From positions 62,001 to 126,000 of the forward strand of contig DAOTRE010000006.1 in NCBI GenBank assembly GCA_030036605.1: a stretch of 64,000 nucleotides of DNA. Reading direction: 5' to 3'. Positions 56,096 to 64,000 of the stretch are shown here, piece by piece (the first letter of the stretch is position 1; each line of letters begins with the position of its first letter). The stretch comes from Candidatus Megaera endosymbiont of Nemacystus decipiens. Lineage in GTDB: Bacteria; Pseudomonadota; Alphaproteobacteria; Rickettsiales; Rickettsiaceae. The position numbers and the translations under genes were made by a program. The notes beneath the pieces were generated by a model. It ran no database searches and was not told where the DNA came from. It saw only the letters and a list, made by a program, of their open reading frames with translations.

Positions 56096-57547
56096 TTATT
56101 CCCCTTGAGAAAGTGAATAGCCTCTCTTTTTATCAAATTCGTATAAATTTTCAACTTTGATAAAATCTATCCCTTCTTCTATCAGCTTATCCAATAAATT
56201 TGTAATAAATTTATGTTTCATTTTGTTACTTTTAGGTTTAAATCTGCAGCACCAATGATCTGACTCCATTAAAAACTGATCATTATTTGGCCACAACATG
56301 AGCCCCTTAGAAGAAATAGTCTTTAAACTCAGATTCTCGTCTATATCTTGTAGTTTGTCTGCTATTGTTTTTGCTGAATTGGTATGAATATCAACAAAAA
56401 CATCGACCCCCACTAGTTCTTTTTCTTCGGACATATCAATTGAATCTTGCGTATCTTTATGCCCTGGTTCAATGCGCATATCCATCACATGGTAATTAGC
56501 AATCGGTAATCTTGCCGGCTTCTGGCCAAATCGCCTTATAACTTCTTGGGCAAACTCTTTAGTCCCGACTTTACGTTGTGAGTTTTTAGTATATATATCT
56601 GCCGTATGAATACCATCTTCCAATGTCTTTTTCCATGCATTCTCAATCATACTGGCAATATCTCCCTGCCCTATATGAACTAGCATCATAATGGCCCCGT
56701 TCAACAAACCAGACGGGTTTGCTATGTCTTGACCAGCAATATCAGGAGCAGATCCGTGTATGGCTTCAAACATAGCGTATTCTTTTCCAATATTTGCACT
56801 ACCTGCCATCCCAACCGAACCTGACAATTCAGCAGTGATATCCGAAATAATATCACCAAACAAATTTGATGTAACTATAACATCGAATTCTTCTGGCTTG
56901 TTAGCAAGTCTTGCAGTCCCGATATCGACAATATAATGCTCATTTTCTATGCCCTGATACTCCTTGGCTATTTCGTCAAACACCTGATGAAATAAACCAT
57001 CAGAAAACTTCATGATATTATCCTTGCTGAAGCATGTAACTTTCTTTCGGTTATTGGCTAAGGCATAATCAAAGGCATATCGAACAATTTTTTCACAACC
57101 AGTTCGACTAATCAGTTTGACTGACTCACGCATGTTTCGAGTATGTCTATACTCCACTCCTGCATATAAATCTTCTTCGTTCTCTCTAATCACCACAACA
57201 TTAAGGTTATTATGCAAATTATCAACATACGGGTAATATGAAATAGACGGGCGAACATTAGCATATAAACTCAAAGCCTTTCTTAAAGTGACATTTAAGC
57301 TTTTATACCCCCCACCTTGTGGTGTAGTAATAGGAGCTTTAAGCAAGATGTTAGTTCTAGAAATTGATTCCCAAGCTTCAGGAGATATTCCTGAAGTATA
57401 GTTTTTTTTGTATAGTTTTTCACCAATGTCAATCATTTCTAATCTAATACCAGCCTCTGCTTCCCTTAATACATTAAGAACAGCGTTCATTATCTCAGGA
57501 CCAATCCCATCACCATATGCTACTGTAATCGGAACTATTTTTTTCAT
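56096..57547 (-). CDS. icd: Isocitrate dehydrogenase (NADP-type, Rickettsia form)
   Basis: A 483-residue enzyme of the TCA cycle that converts isocitrate to 2-oxoglutarate. The dehydrogenase core (1-340) shows AYGDGIGPEIM, substrate loop SLNVTLRKALSLYANVRP, NLFGDIISDITAELSGSVGM and EAIHGSAPDIAGQDIANPSG. A C-terminal extension of about 130 residues (KELVGVDVFVDIHTNSAKTI, and onwards) is absent from E. coli Icd and matches the long form in Rickettsia. Isopropylmalate dehydrogenase is a relative but lacks the extension. Confidence 0.92.
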   Translation of the reverse strand: MKKIVPITVAYGDGIGPEIMNAVLNVLREAEAGIRLEMIDIGEKLYKKNYTSGISPEAWESISRTNILLKAPITTPQGGGYKSLNVTLRKALSLYANVRPSISYYPYVDNLHNNLNVVVIRENEEDLYAGVEYRHTRNMRESVKLISRTGCEKIVRYAFDYALANNRKKVTCFSKDNIMKFSDGLFHQVFDEIAKEYQGIENEHYIVDIGTARLANKPEEFDVIVTSNLFGDIISDITAELSGSVGMAGSANIGKEYAMFEAIHGSAPDIAGQDIANPSGLLNGAIMMLVHIGQGDIASMIENAWKKTLEDGIHTADIYTKNSQRKVGTKEFAQEVIRRFGQKPARLPIANYHVMDMRIEPGHKDTQDSIDMSEEKELVGVDVFVDIHTNSAKTIADKLQDIDENLSLKTISSKGLMLWPNNDQFLMESDHWCCRFKPKSNKMKHKFITNLLDKLIEEGIDFIKVENLYEFDKKRGYSLSQGE

Positions 57548-57670
57548 AATCGACCTACCTATTCATGTTTGCTAACTTTTGTTGAAATAAAAATAATCTA
57601 AACTAATAGTAGCCGTTTCTGATTAATAAATAAAGCATTTTGGACCTAGGTCCTGTTGGCATAGCAATTA

Positions 57671-59185
57671 TTATTTACTTTGTAATAGTTTAGTATAATC
57701 TCTTTCTAAGAATTTTACACCGGATATCCAAATTATGCATACTAAAACAAAAAGAATCATAAGAAAGACAGCAATATCTTCATGATTAGAAGAAGGAAAA
57801 ATAGTAAAACTAACCATTTGTATAAATGCACCTATTGACTTCCCCAATTTTGCACCAAGTACATCTACAGCAGCCTTACCTTTTGCTTTCATTTCCTTAT
57901 CAAGTGGTATATATACCATCTCCTTAGTTGCATCAAACAGCGAATATTTCACACCTTTACCTAAAATATTTTGAAGACTGCCCATAAACACAACGATCGA
58001 TAATGGAGCAATATGAGATAAAAATGGCAGAAGGTAATGAATATATTCCTGAGATAAAACGGAAATAAAAAATAAGGAACCAACAATGAAGAACATTAAT
58101 GGTGTCAAAACCGCCCCCCAAAACCAACCAAATAAACGAACAACATTATTACCTATAAATATAAATCCAAAAGTAGCAATTCCTGTCCAAAATAAAACGC
58201 TACCTTGATATGACATAAAATCGTTTGTATTAGGGTATAAAGCCCTTGCACGAGACATCCAAAGTCCTTCTATAAGGTTAATAGCTGTGCTATAAGAAAT
58301 CATTAAAATACACACCAGCGCTAGGTATTTCGATGTAAAAACCATTTTAGCGCTTTGCTTTAAAGTCAACTTCAATAAATCGCTGCGTTGATTCTTAAAC
58401 ATAATATTTTTTAAAGTTAAAACATACTTTACCTCAATTCTTCTATGTAAAAACAAGGTAACAGCACCACAAATTATCACCAGTAATGTCATAGATTTAA
58501 GTGTTACAACAGAATTGCTAGTATCTAGAAACCATGAAGAAAAGCAATGCGATTCTTGAGTGAAATACATTATTATAATACCAGAAAGCAAAAGGTTGGT
58601 TTGTCCAAACAAACCAAAAAAGATATAGAACTTTTTGGCTTCTTCAGTAGTTGTAATTTTATTAGCCAACTGCCAAAAAAATAGAAAAAATACAACTACT
58701 GTCCAAAGTTCAGCTAACGCATAATAAAGAATTAGGCTCCACTGACCCCACATTCTAATAAACCACTTCATATGTGGAAATAAGCTAATATAATGATTAA
58801 CCAAATCTACATCGGGATGGAATAGTTCCTGGTGAGGATAAATGAAAAACGCAAATGCTATAAAAAACAATAAAAACCCAGATACAACCATCCTGAAAAC
58901 CTGCTCCGTAGTCATTAAGTTACATAGCTTAGTATATAACATGACAAATATTACACCCATGGGCATTTCAACCCACAACTTGACGTAACTTAAGACTTCC
59001 GTACCTATATTTGTAACTACCACTGCATCTTTTATATTACGAACCAAGTTTTGTGTTAGTAATATAAACAACATTAAGATTGCAATAGGCAAAAACTTAG
59101 GCAAATCATAAGAGCGAATTGGCCATAAAGCTAATCTTAATTTACTGTGTCTTAAACGAGTTAAAGACTTAAAAAAGTATGACAT
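57671..59185 (-). CDS. tlc: Tlc-type ATP/ADP (nucleotide) translocase
   Basis: A 504-residue protein with about 12 membrane helices, the normal length. Family blocks include FLPIAILMLFILLTQNLVRN, KDAVVVTNIGTEVLSYVKLW, WSLILYYALAELWTVVVFFL, QTNLLLSGIIIMYF and KYSLFDATKEMVYIPLDKEM followed by KAKGKAAVDV. It exchanges host ATP for ADP, or imports other nucleotides; paralogs differ in substrate and cannot be separated by eye. This gene is a strong marker of an intracellular lifestyle. It lies 91 bases downstream of fumC and 123 bases upstream of icd. Confidence 0.96.
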   Translation of the reverse strand: MSYFFKSLTRLRHSKLRLALWPIRSYDLPKFLPIAILMLFILLTQNLVRNIKDAVVVTNIGTEVLSYVKLWVEMPMGVIFVMLYTKLCNLMTTEQVFRMVVSGFLLFFIAFAFFIYPHQELFHPDVDLVNHYISLFPHMKWFIRMWGQWSLILYYALAELWTVVVFFLFFWQLANKITTTEEAKKFYIFFGLFGQTNLLLSGIIIMYFTQESHCFSSWFLDTSNSVVTLKSMTLLVIICGAVTLFLHRRIEVKYVLTLKNIMFKNQRSDLLKLTLKQSAKMVFTSKYLALVCILMISYSTAINLIEGLWMSRARALYPNTNDFMSYQGSVLFWTGIATFGFIFIGNNVVRLFGWFWGAVLTPLMFFIVGSLFFISVLSQEYIHYLLPFLSHIAPLSIVVFMGSLQNILGKGVKYSLFDATKEMVYIPLDKEMKAKGKAAVDVLGAKLGKSIGAFIQMVSFTIFPSSNHEDIAVFLMILFVLVCIIWISGVKFLERDYTKLLQSK

Positions 59186-59276
59186 GGTTTACCTAAAACA
59201 TCACATTAAATGTAATTTCTGCCAGCAAAGGTAGATTAATATGTACGATATGTCAACTAGGTAAGTGAGAACAACT

Positions 59277-60665
59277 CTAATTATCACCTACCATATTTTC
59301 TGGTACTATAAACTTATCAAAATCACTTCCAGAAATTAGACCAGATTTAATAGCGGCTTCTTTTAGTGTAATATTTTCTAAATATGCAGTTTTTGCAATC
59401 AATGCAGCATTATCATAACCAATATGAGGATTAAGAGCGGTGACAAGCATCAAAGATTGATCTCTTAAAAATACTATCCTCTCAATATCAGGCTCTATAC
59501 CGATTACACACTTATCTACAAAGCTATTAATTGAATCTCCCAAAAGGTTAATCGAATTCATGATATTATGAATAATCATTGGACGAAAAACATTTAATTC
59601 AAAATGACCATTCGAGCCACCAACAGTAATTGCAACGTGATTACCCATTACCTGACACACAGCCATGGTCATTGCCTCACATTGGGTTGGATTAACTTTT
59701 CCTGGCATAATCGAAGAACCTGGTTCATTTGCAGGAAGCTTTATTTCACCAATACCACACCTAGGGCCAGAAGCAAGATGTCTTATGTCATTGGCTATTT
59801 TCATTAAACTTACAGCCAATGAATTTAATGAACCTGAAAATTCTACTAAAGCATCACTTGTTGCAAGCGATTCAAATTTATTACTCGCAGTGAAAAATTT
59901 ATAATTCGTATATTTACTTACTTCCGAAGCAAATTTTTCGGCAAACATTTTATGACTGTTAATGCCAGTTCCTACAGCAGTACCACCTTGAGCTAAATAA
60001 TGAACATCTTCTAGGCTATTTTTTATACGCTTTATAGAAGATTTTATTTGAGATGCATAAGCTGAAAATTCTTGCCCCAATGTAACGGGTGTTGCATCCT
60101 GCAGATGAGTTCTACCTATCTTAACAATTTTAGACCAATCAGATGTTTTCTTCGCCAAAATTTTGTGAAATTTTTCTAGAGCTGGCAAGAGTTTTTTATT
60201 AGTAGCAATCACAGTTGCAATATGCATTGCAGTGGGAAAAGTATCATTTGAAGACTGCCCCTTGTTTACGTGGTCATTCGGGTGTACTGGGTACTTACTT
60301 CCTTTTTTACCAGTAATTTGCTCATTACAAATGTTTGCAATTACCTCATTCATATTCATATTAGACTGTGTACCAGAACCAGTTTGCCATACAACTAGAG
60401 GGAAATTCTTATCAAATTCACCATTTATAATGCGCTCAGCAGCAGATATAATAGGGTTTGCAATCGAATCATCAAGTACGCCAAGAGTTTTATGAACTCT
60501 AGCTGCGCATAGTTTAACCATAGCAAGTGCACCTATCATTTCTTTTGGCATCTTCTGGTCCGTAATCATAAAATTATTAATTGAACGTTGCGTTTGCGCT
60601 CCCCAATAGCAGCTCTCTTCAACTTCAATTTCACCTAATGTATCAGCTTCTATCCTATATTTCAT
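59277..60665 (-). CDS. fumC: Class II fumarate hydratase
   Basis: A 462-residue TCA-cycle enzyme (fumarate to malate), normal length. It shows [13 protein letters not shown], the substrate-binding [37 protein letters not shown] and the signature [17 protein letters not shown] with the catalytic serine loop. It overlaps chpT by 11 bases at its 5' end, so it is translated from the same message as chpT and probably lpdA and pdhC. Confidence 0.97.
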   Translation of the reverse strand: MKYRIEADTLGEIEVEESCYWGAQTQRSINNFMITDQKMPKEMIGALAMVKLCAARVHKTLGVLDDSIANPIISAAERIINGEFDKNFPLVVWQTGSGTQSNMNMNEVIANICNEQITGKKGSKYPVHPNDHVNKGQSSNDTFPTAMHIATVIATNKKLLPALEKFHKILAKKTSDWSKIVKIGRTHLQDATPVTLGQEFSAYASQIKSSIKRIKNSLEDVHYLAQGGTAVGTGINSHKMFAEKFASEVSKYTNYKFFTASNKFESLATSDALVEFSGSLNSLAVSLMKIANDIRHLASGPRCGIGEIKLPANEPGSSIMPGKVNPTQCEAMTMAVCQVMGNHVAITVGGSNGHFELNVFRPMIIHNIMNSINLLGDSINSFVDKCVIGIEPDIERIVFLRDQSLMLVTALNPHIGYDNAALIAKTAYLENITLKEAAIKSGLISGSDFDKFIVPENMVGDN

Positions 60666-61290
60666 CGTCTGTCAGTTTTTTTGTAATTATATATTCATGC
60701 ATAGATTCGTCATGCATTATATTCATTGAATACCCAGCTTCATTAAACAAAGTCATAATGTAATGCGCATAGCTATTTTGTATAGTTGTTTTTTGTAGAT
60801 TTATAGTTGAAAATAACCTAATAATGTTATTTTGTTCACTCAATGGCGGATTTTTTACTTTTATTAATATCCTTTTATTAAAAATCTCTACTACAAAATT
60901 TTTATCTTTTTTAAAATGCTCTGAAGCTAGTTCCAACCTTAATATAGAAAACATAGCTTGTAAAATTAAAGTAGGAATTTTAATAACCTTCTTGTCGACA
61001 ATTAATTGCAGTTTTGATATATCACTACCTAAAAGCTTAGGAAAACATTTTTGTACTATATTAATATCTTTATCCAACTCATTATTCATTTCCATTATGA
61101 ATTTAATAAATCGAATTTCATTAAATAGCTTGTCAGATTCAAATTGTAGCATCTCCTTTGCTTGAGTGACTATCGCTTCGTTATGATTATCAAGCAATCC
61201 AGTACAGTTAGTCACAGCGCCAACTGAACCAGATAAATCGTGTAAAACCCTGGTAAATAGAGCCTGAAGCAGCTCAAAACTATGTTTCAT
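60655..61290 (-). CDS. chpT: ChpT-like histidine phosphotransferase
   Basis: A 211-residue protein with the phospho-accepting His in [21 protein letters not shown] helical hairpin follows, then a degenerate kinase-like domain without ATP motifs. ChpT carries phosphate from the CckA kinase to CtrA and CpdR in alphaproteobacterial cell-cycle control. It is placed between lpdA (18 bases upstream) and fumC (11-base overlap), so it is expressed with central metabolism genes. cckA and ctrA are not in the window. Confidence 0.88.
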   Translation of the reverse strand: MKHSFELLQALFTRVLHDLSGSVGAVTNCTGLLDNHNEAIVTQAKEMLQFESDKLFNEIRFIKFIMEMNNELDKDINIVQKCFPKLLGSDISKLQLIVDKKVIKIPTLILQAMFSILRLELASEHFKKDKNFVVEIFNKRILIKVKNPPLSEQNNIIRLFSTINLQKTTIQNSYAHYIMTLFNEAGYSMNIMHDESMHEYIITKKLTDDEI

Positions 61291-61308
61291 TAAATATTCC
61301 TATCAAGT

Positions 61309-62685
61309 TTATATGTGAATTTGTTTTCCGTAAGCCTTAAGCACAGACTCATGCATCATTTCAGATGAAGTAGGATGAGGGAAAATGCTCTCCATCAATT
61401 CTAGCTCTGTAGTTTCCATTTGTTTTGCAATAACGAAGCCTTGTATTAACTCAGTTACTTCTGATCCAACCATATGAGCCCCTAATAACTCTCCCGTCTT
61501 TTCATCAAATATGGTTTTTACTATCCCTTCTTTATCATTCATAATCAAAGATTTTGCATTCGCAAATGACGGAAATTGACCAACTTTGATTTTATACCCA
61601 GCATCCTTTGCCGCTTTTTCAGTTAATCCTACACTTGCTATCTGTGGGTTAGAGTATGTACATCCCGGAATGTTATTCTTGTTTAAAGCATGAACTCTAC
61701 TCCCACCAATTTTCTCAGCTACCAATATACCTTCATGACTAGCTTTATGAGCAAGCCATGGAGGACCAGCTACGTCTCCAATTGCATATATACCATCTTG
61801 TTCAGTCATCATATACTCATTGGTCACTATATGACCTTTTTCTACTTTAACTTTAGTTTTTTCAAGACCAAGATCTTCAACATTACCAACAATCCCTACG
61901 GCCATTAAAATTACATCTGAATTAACAGATTTTTCTTTGTCAGAAATTTTATATCTGACTTCTAAACCAGTTTTCTTTTTAATATATTTTGACAATGTTA
62001 TGCCTGTCTCAAACTTAATACCTTTAGATTCAAAAATCTTTTTTGCCCTATCTGCAATTTCTTCATCTTCTGCGGGCAATATTCTGCTATAAGCTTCTAA
62101 AACAGTTACACTTACACCAAGAGCATTGTAAAATGAAGCAAATTCGATACCTATTGCTCCTGATCCTACAATAACCATAGACTTAGGCAAATCTTTAGGT
62201 TTTAGTGCATGACGATAACTCCAAATATTTTCTCCATTCGGCTCAAAACCCTCTATAACTCTTGCCCTTGCTCCGGTTGCTATTATGATATTATTAGCAT
62301 GGAAAGTTTTTCCTGCAATATCAAGCTTTTGATCACCGATTAATTTTGCTTTTCCTTGTATTAACTCAACCTTATTCTTTTTGAGTAATGCTTCAATTCC
62401 TGTTACTAAATTAGAAGATATGGACTCAGAGCGTTTTACCATCTTTTTTAAATCAAATTTAATATTCTCGGCACTGACACCATACTCTTGAGAGTTTTTC
62501 ATTTCTTGATAAAAATGTGCGGATTTCAGAAGTGCTTTTGTCGGTATACAACCCCAGTTTAAACATATGCCACCCAAATGCTGATGCTCAACAAGTGCAG
62601 TTTTTTTACCAAGCTGCGCGGCTCTTATAGCAGCCACATATCCTCCTGGTCCGCCTCCTATAACAATTACATCAAAATCTTTCAT
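61309..62685 (-). CDS. lpdA: Dihydrolipoyl dehydrogenase (E3)
   Basis: A 458-residue flavoenzyme that reoxidises lipoyl groups of pyruvate and oxoglutarate dehydrogenase. It has the FAD motif VIVIGGGPGGYVAAIRAAQLG, the redox disulfide in GGICLNWGCIPTKALLKSA, the NAD motif VIVGSGAIGIEFASFY and the catalytic ending IFPHPTSSEMMHESV. It follows pdhC by 12 bases, so it most likely serves the pyruvate dehydrogenase complex. Confidence 0.97.
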   Translation of the reverse strand: MKDFDVIVIGGGPGGYVAAIRAAQLGKKTALVEHQHLGGICLNWGCIPTKALLKSAHFYQEMKNSQEYGVSAENIKFDLKKMVKRSESISSNLVTGIEALLKKNKVELIQGKAKLIGDQKLDIAGKTFHANNIIIATGARARVIEGFEPNGENIWSYRHALKPKDLPKSMVIVGSGAIGIEFASFYNALGVSVTVLEAYSRILPAEDEEIADRAKKIFESKGIKFETGITLSKYIKKKTGLEVRYKISDKEKSVNSDVILMAVGIVGNVEDLGLEKTKVKVEKGHIVTNEYMMTEQDGIYAIGDVAGPPWLAHKASHEGILVAEKIGGSRVHALNKNNIPGCTYSNPQIASVGLTEKAAKDAGYKIKVGQFPSFANAKSLIMNDKEGIVKTIFDEKTGELLGAHMVGSEVTELIQGFVIAKQMETTELELMESIFPHPTSSEMMHESVLKAYGKQIHI

Positions 62686-62697
62686 AAATTACCTCTT

Positions 62698-63972
62698 TTA
62701 TAGGAACATCAATATTGGTGACTCAATAAATCTTTTGAACGAAGCCAGAAATTTTGCACCTAAAACACCATCCACTACCCTATGATCACAAGATAAACTA
62801 ACGTTCATAATATTTTTTACTACGATTTGATCATCAATAATAATAGGTTTTTTTACACTTGCACCCACTGCTAAAATGCAACTTTGCGGCGGATTAATGA
62901 TTGCATTAAAATTGTCAATTCCATACATTCCTAAATTTGAAATACTAAAGCCACCTCCAGTATATTCTTCTGTGGTAAGTTTGTTTTGTTTTGCTTTCTG
63001 GGCAAGGTTTTTCATCTCTTTTGAAAGAGTAAAAATATCTTTTTGATTTGCATTTTGAATGACAGGAGTAATTAATCCTCCATCAATTGCTACTGCCACA
63101 GATATATCGATATTATTATACAGTATCGTCACCTCATCACTCCAACTTGCATTCGCTTCTGGGTTTTCTTCTAATGCCTTTGCAGATGCCAAAATCACGA
63201 AATCATTCACTGATATTTTAGAAAATTTTTCATCAGCAAATTTTTCATTAATCTGAGCCCGAGATTTTAACAAATCATCAACGCAACATTCTATTGAAAG
63301 ATAAAAATGTGGAACTTTTTGTTTCGACTCTACTAATCTCTTTGCAATAACTCTACGCATGCTAGTATGAGGTTTTGAATTATATTCAACACCGTTGCGC
63401 ATAACCTTCCCTTTTGTTTGGCGAAGGTTGCTTATAGCCTCTAACACATCAGTCTTAACAATTCTACCTGCTGGTCCGCTACCTGATATATTTGATAGGT
63501 TTATATGTTCCATATATGCTATTCTTTTTGCAAGCGGAGAAGCAAAAATACGAGACGAAGGTTTGTGGTCAATGACACTGTTCTTTTTCTCTGATTGTTT
63601 GTTGTTGTCTGGTAATTTTTTGTTCTGGGAATTATTACTATCCTCAACTTTTTCATCCTCAGCAGGCTTAGCCTCAGTTGCCTGTTTTGTATTTGTAGAA
63701 ATAAATTTCTCTAGATCATCTTCACTCTCTTCTTCTTCCAACACAACTGCAATTAAAGTATTAACTGCAACATCTTGAGTTCCTTCTTTTACCAAAATTT
63801 TGGCTATTTTTCCTTCATCAACTGATTCAACTTCCATAGTGGCTTTATCAGTTTCGATTTCAGCTATTACTTCTCCTGGCTTAATCTTATCGCCCTCTTT
63901 TTTTAGCCACCGGGCTAAATTACCATGTTTCATAGTTGGTGACAATGCTGGCATTAAAACTTTTATAGGCAT
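62698..63972 (-). CDS. pdhC: Pyruvate dehydrogenase E2 (dihydrolipoamide acetyltransferase)
   Basis: A 424-residue protein. One lipoyl domain (1-80) carries the modified Lys in [14 protein letters not shown] charged, Glu/Lys/Ala-rich linker follows. The E1/E3-binding domain is near 140-175 ([20 protein letters not shown], then [17 protein letters not shown]). The catalytic domain ends with [20 protein letters not shown], holding the active-site His and Asp. It is the pyruvate rather than oxoglutarate type, judged from the [20 protein letters not shown] start. The first 28 bases upstream are the window edge. Confidence 0.96.
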   Translation of the reverse strand: MPIKVLMPALSPTMKHGNLARWLKKEGDKIKPGEVIAEIETDKATMEVESVDEGKIAKILVKEGTQDVAVNTLIAVVLEEEESEDDLEKFISTNTKQATEAKPAEDEKVEDSNNSQNKKLPDNNKQSEKKNSVIDHKPSSRIFASPLAKRIAYMEHINLSNISGSGPAGRIVKTDVLEAISNLRQTKGKVMRNGVEYNSKPHTSMRRVIAKRLVESKQKVPHFYLSIECCVDDLLKSRAQINEKFADEKFSKISVNDFVILASAKALEENPEANASWSDEVTILYNNIDISVAVAIDGGLITPVIQNANQKDIFTLSKEMKNLAQKAKQNKLTTEEYTGGGFSISNLGMYGIDNFNAIINPPQSCILAVGASVKKPIIIDDQIVVKNIMNVSLSCDHRVVDGVLGAKFLASFKRFIESPILMFL

Positions 63973-64000
63973 CTGCTACAATCCATTTTGTATTATTTTT

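Overview
The window is an AT-rich stretch of an alphaproteobacterial chromosome. The gene content points to an obligately intracellular member of Rickettsiales: a Tlc-type ATP/ADP translocase, a virB3-virB4-virB6 type IV secretion cluster with five virB6-like genes, several ankyrin-repeat proteins, an isocitrate dehydrogenase with a long C-terminal extension, a circularly permuted (two-piece) tmRNA gene, an NDUFA12-type complex I subunit, NtrY/NtrX and ChpT. The family cannot be fixed from sequence alone. The ankyrin genes, IS element and repeats fit the larger symbiont genomes of the Midichloriaceae type better than a strongly reduced Rickettsia, but that is inference.

Layout. 1-4.3 kb: an ankyrin gene cut by the window edge, then alaS (minus strand). 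4.5-12.7 kb: a plus-strand block with three unrecognised envelope-type genes, ntrY, ntrX (with a degenerate sigma-54 contact loop) and a pentapeptide-repeat lipoprotein. 12.8-17.1 kb: a DHA2 exporter, mnhE, mnhF, a UbiH-like hydroxylase, comF and tRNA-Ile. 17.1-25.3 kb is the accessory region. It holds two copies of a 161-bp MITE with TA duplications, degenerate 22-bp GC-rich repeat arrays, a mlaD/NDUFA12/rnhA/sspB operon beside the tmRNA gene ssrA, an ankyrin gene truncated by an IS110/IS1111-family element, hpf, tRNA-fMet and a nucleotidyltransferase-HEPN fusion. 25.4-31.0 kb: a tightly overlapping housekeeping operon (DUF3576, leuS, rluB-like, rsmD, radA). 31.2-49.8 kb: the secretion operon, read on the minus strand as virB3, virB4 and five virB6-like genes. 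50.1-54.8 kb: two ankyrin genes, tRNA-Leu, a NifU-like gene and a histidine kinase whose C-terminus is a cyclodipeptide synthase. 54.8-64.0 kb: an MHS-type transporter, icd, tlc, fumC, chpT, lpdA and pdhC.

The most striking observation is the 625-residue protein at 52891-54768. It has a PAS sensor domain, a complete histidine-kinase core, and then a full-length tRNA-dependent cyclodipeptide synthase domain. The residues that correspond to the catalytic Ser, Asn, two Tyr, Glu and His of AlbC-type (NYH) enzymes are all present. I know of no description of a sensor kinase fused to such an enzyme. It suggests signal-controlled diversion of aminoacyl-tRNA into a cyclic dipeptide by an intracellular symbiont.

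Other points of interest are the linked ssrA and sspB genes with a long, unusually ending tag; the mobile MITE pair; the bridge-RNA candidate and start-codon hairpin of the IS1111-like element; the shared N-terminal motif and long disordered tails of the VirB6 proteins; and a GspL/GspM-like protein pair upstream of ntrY.
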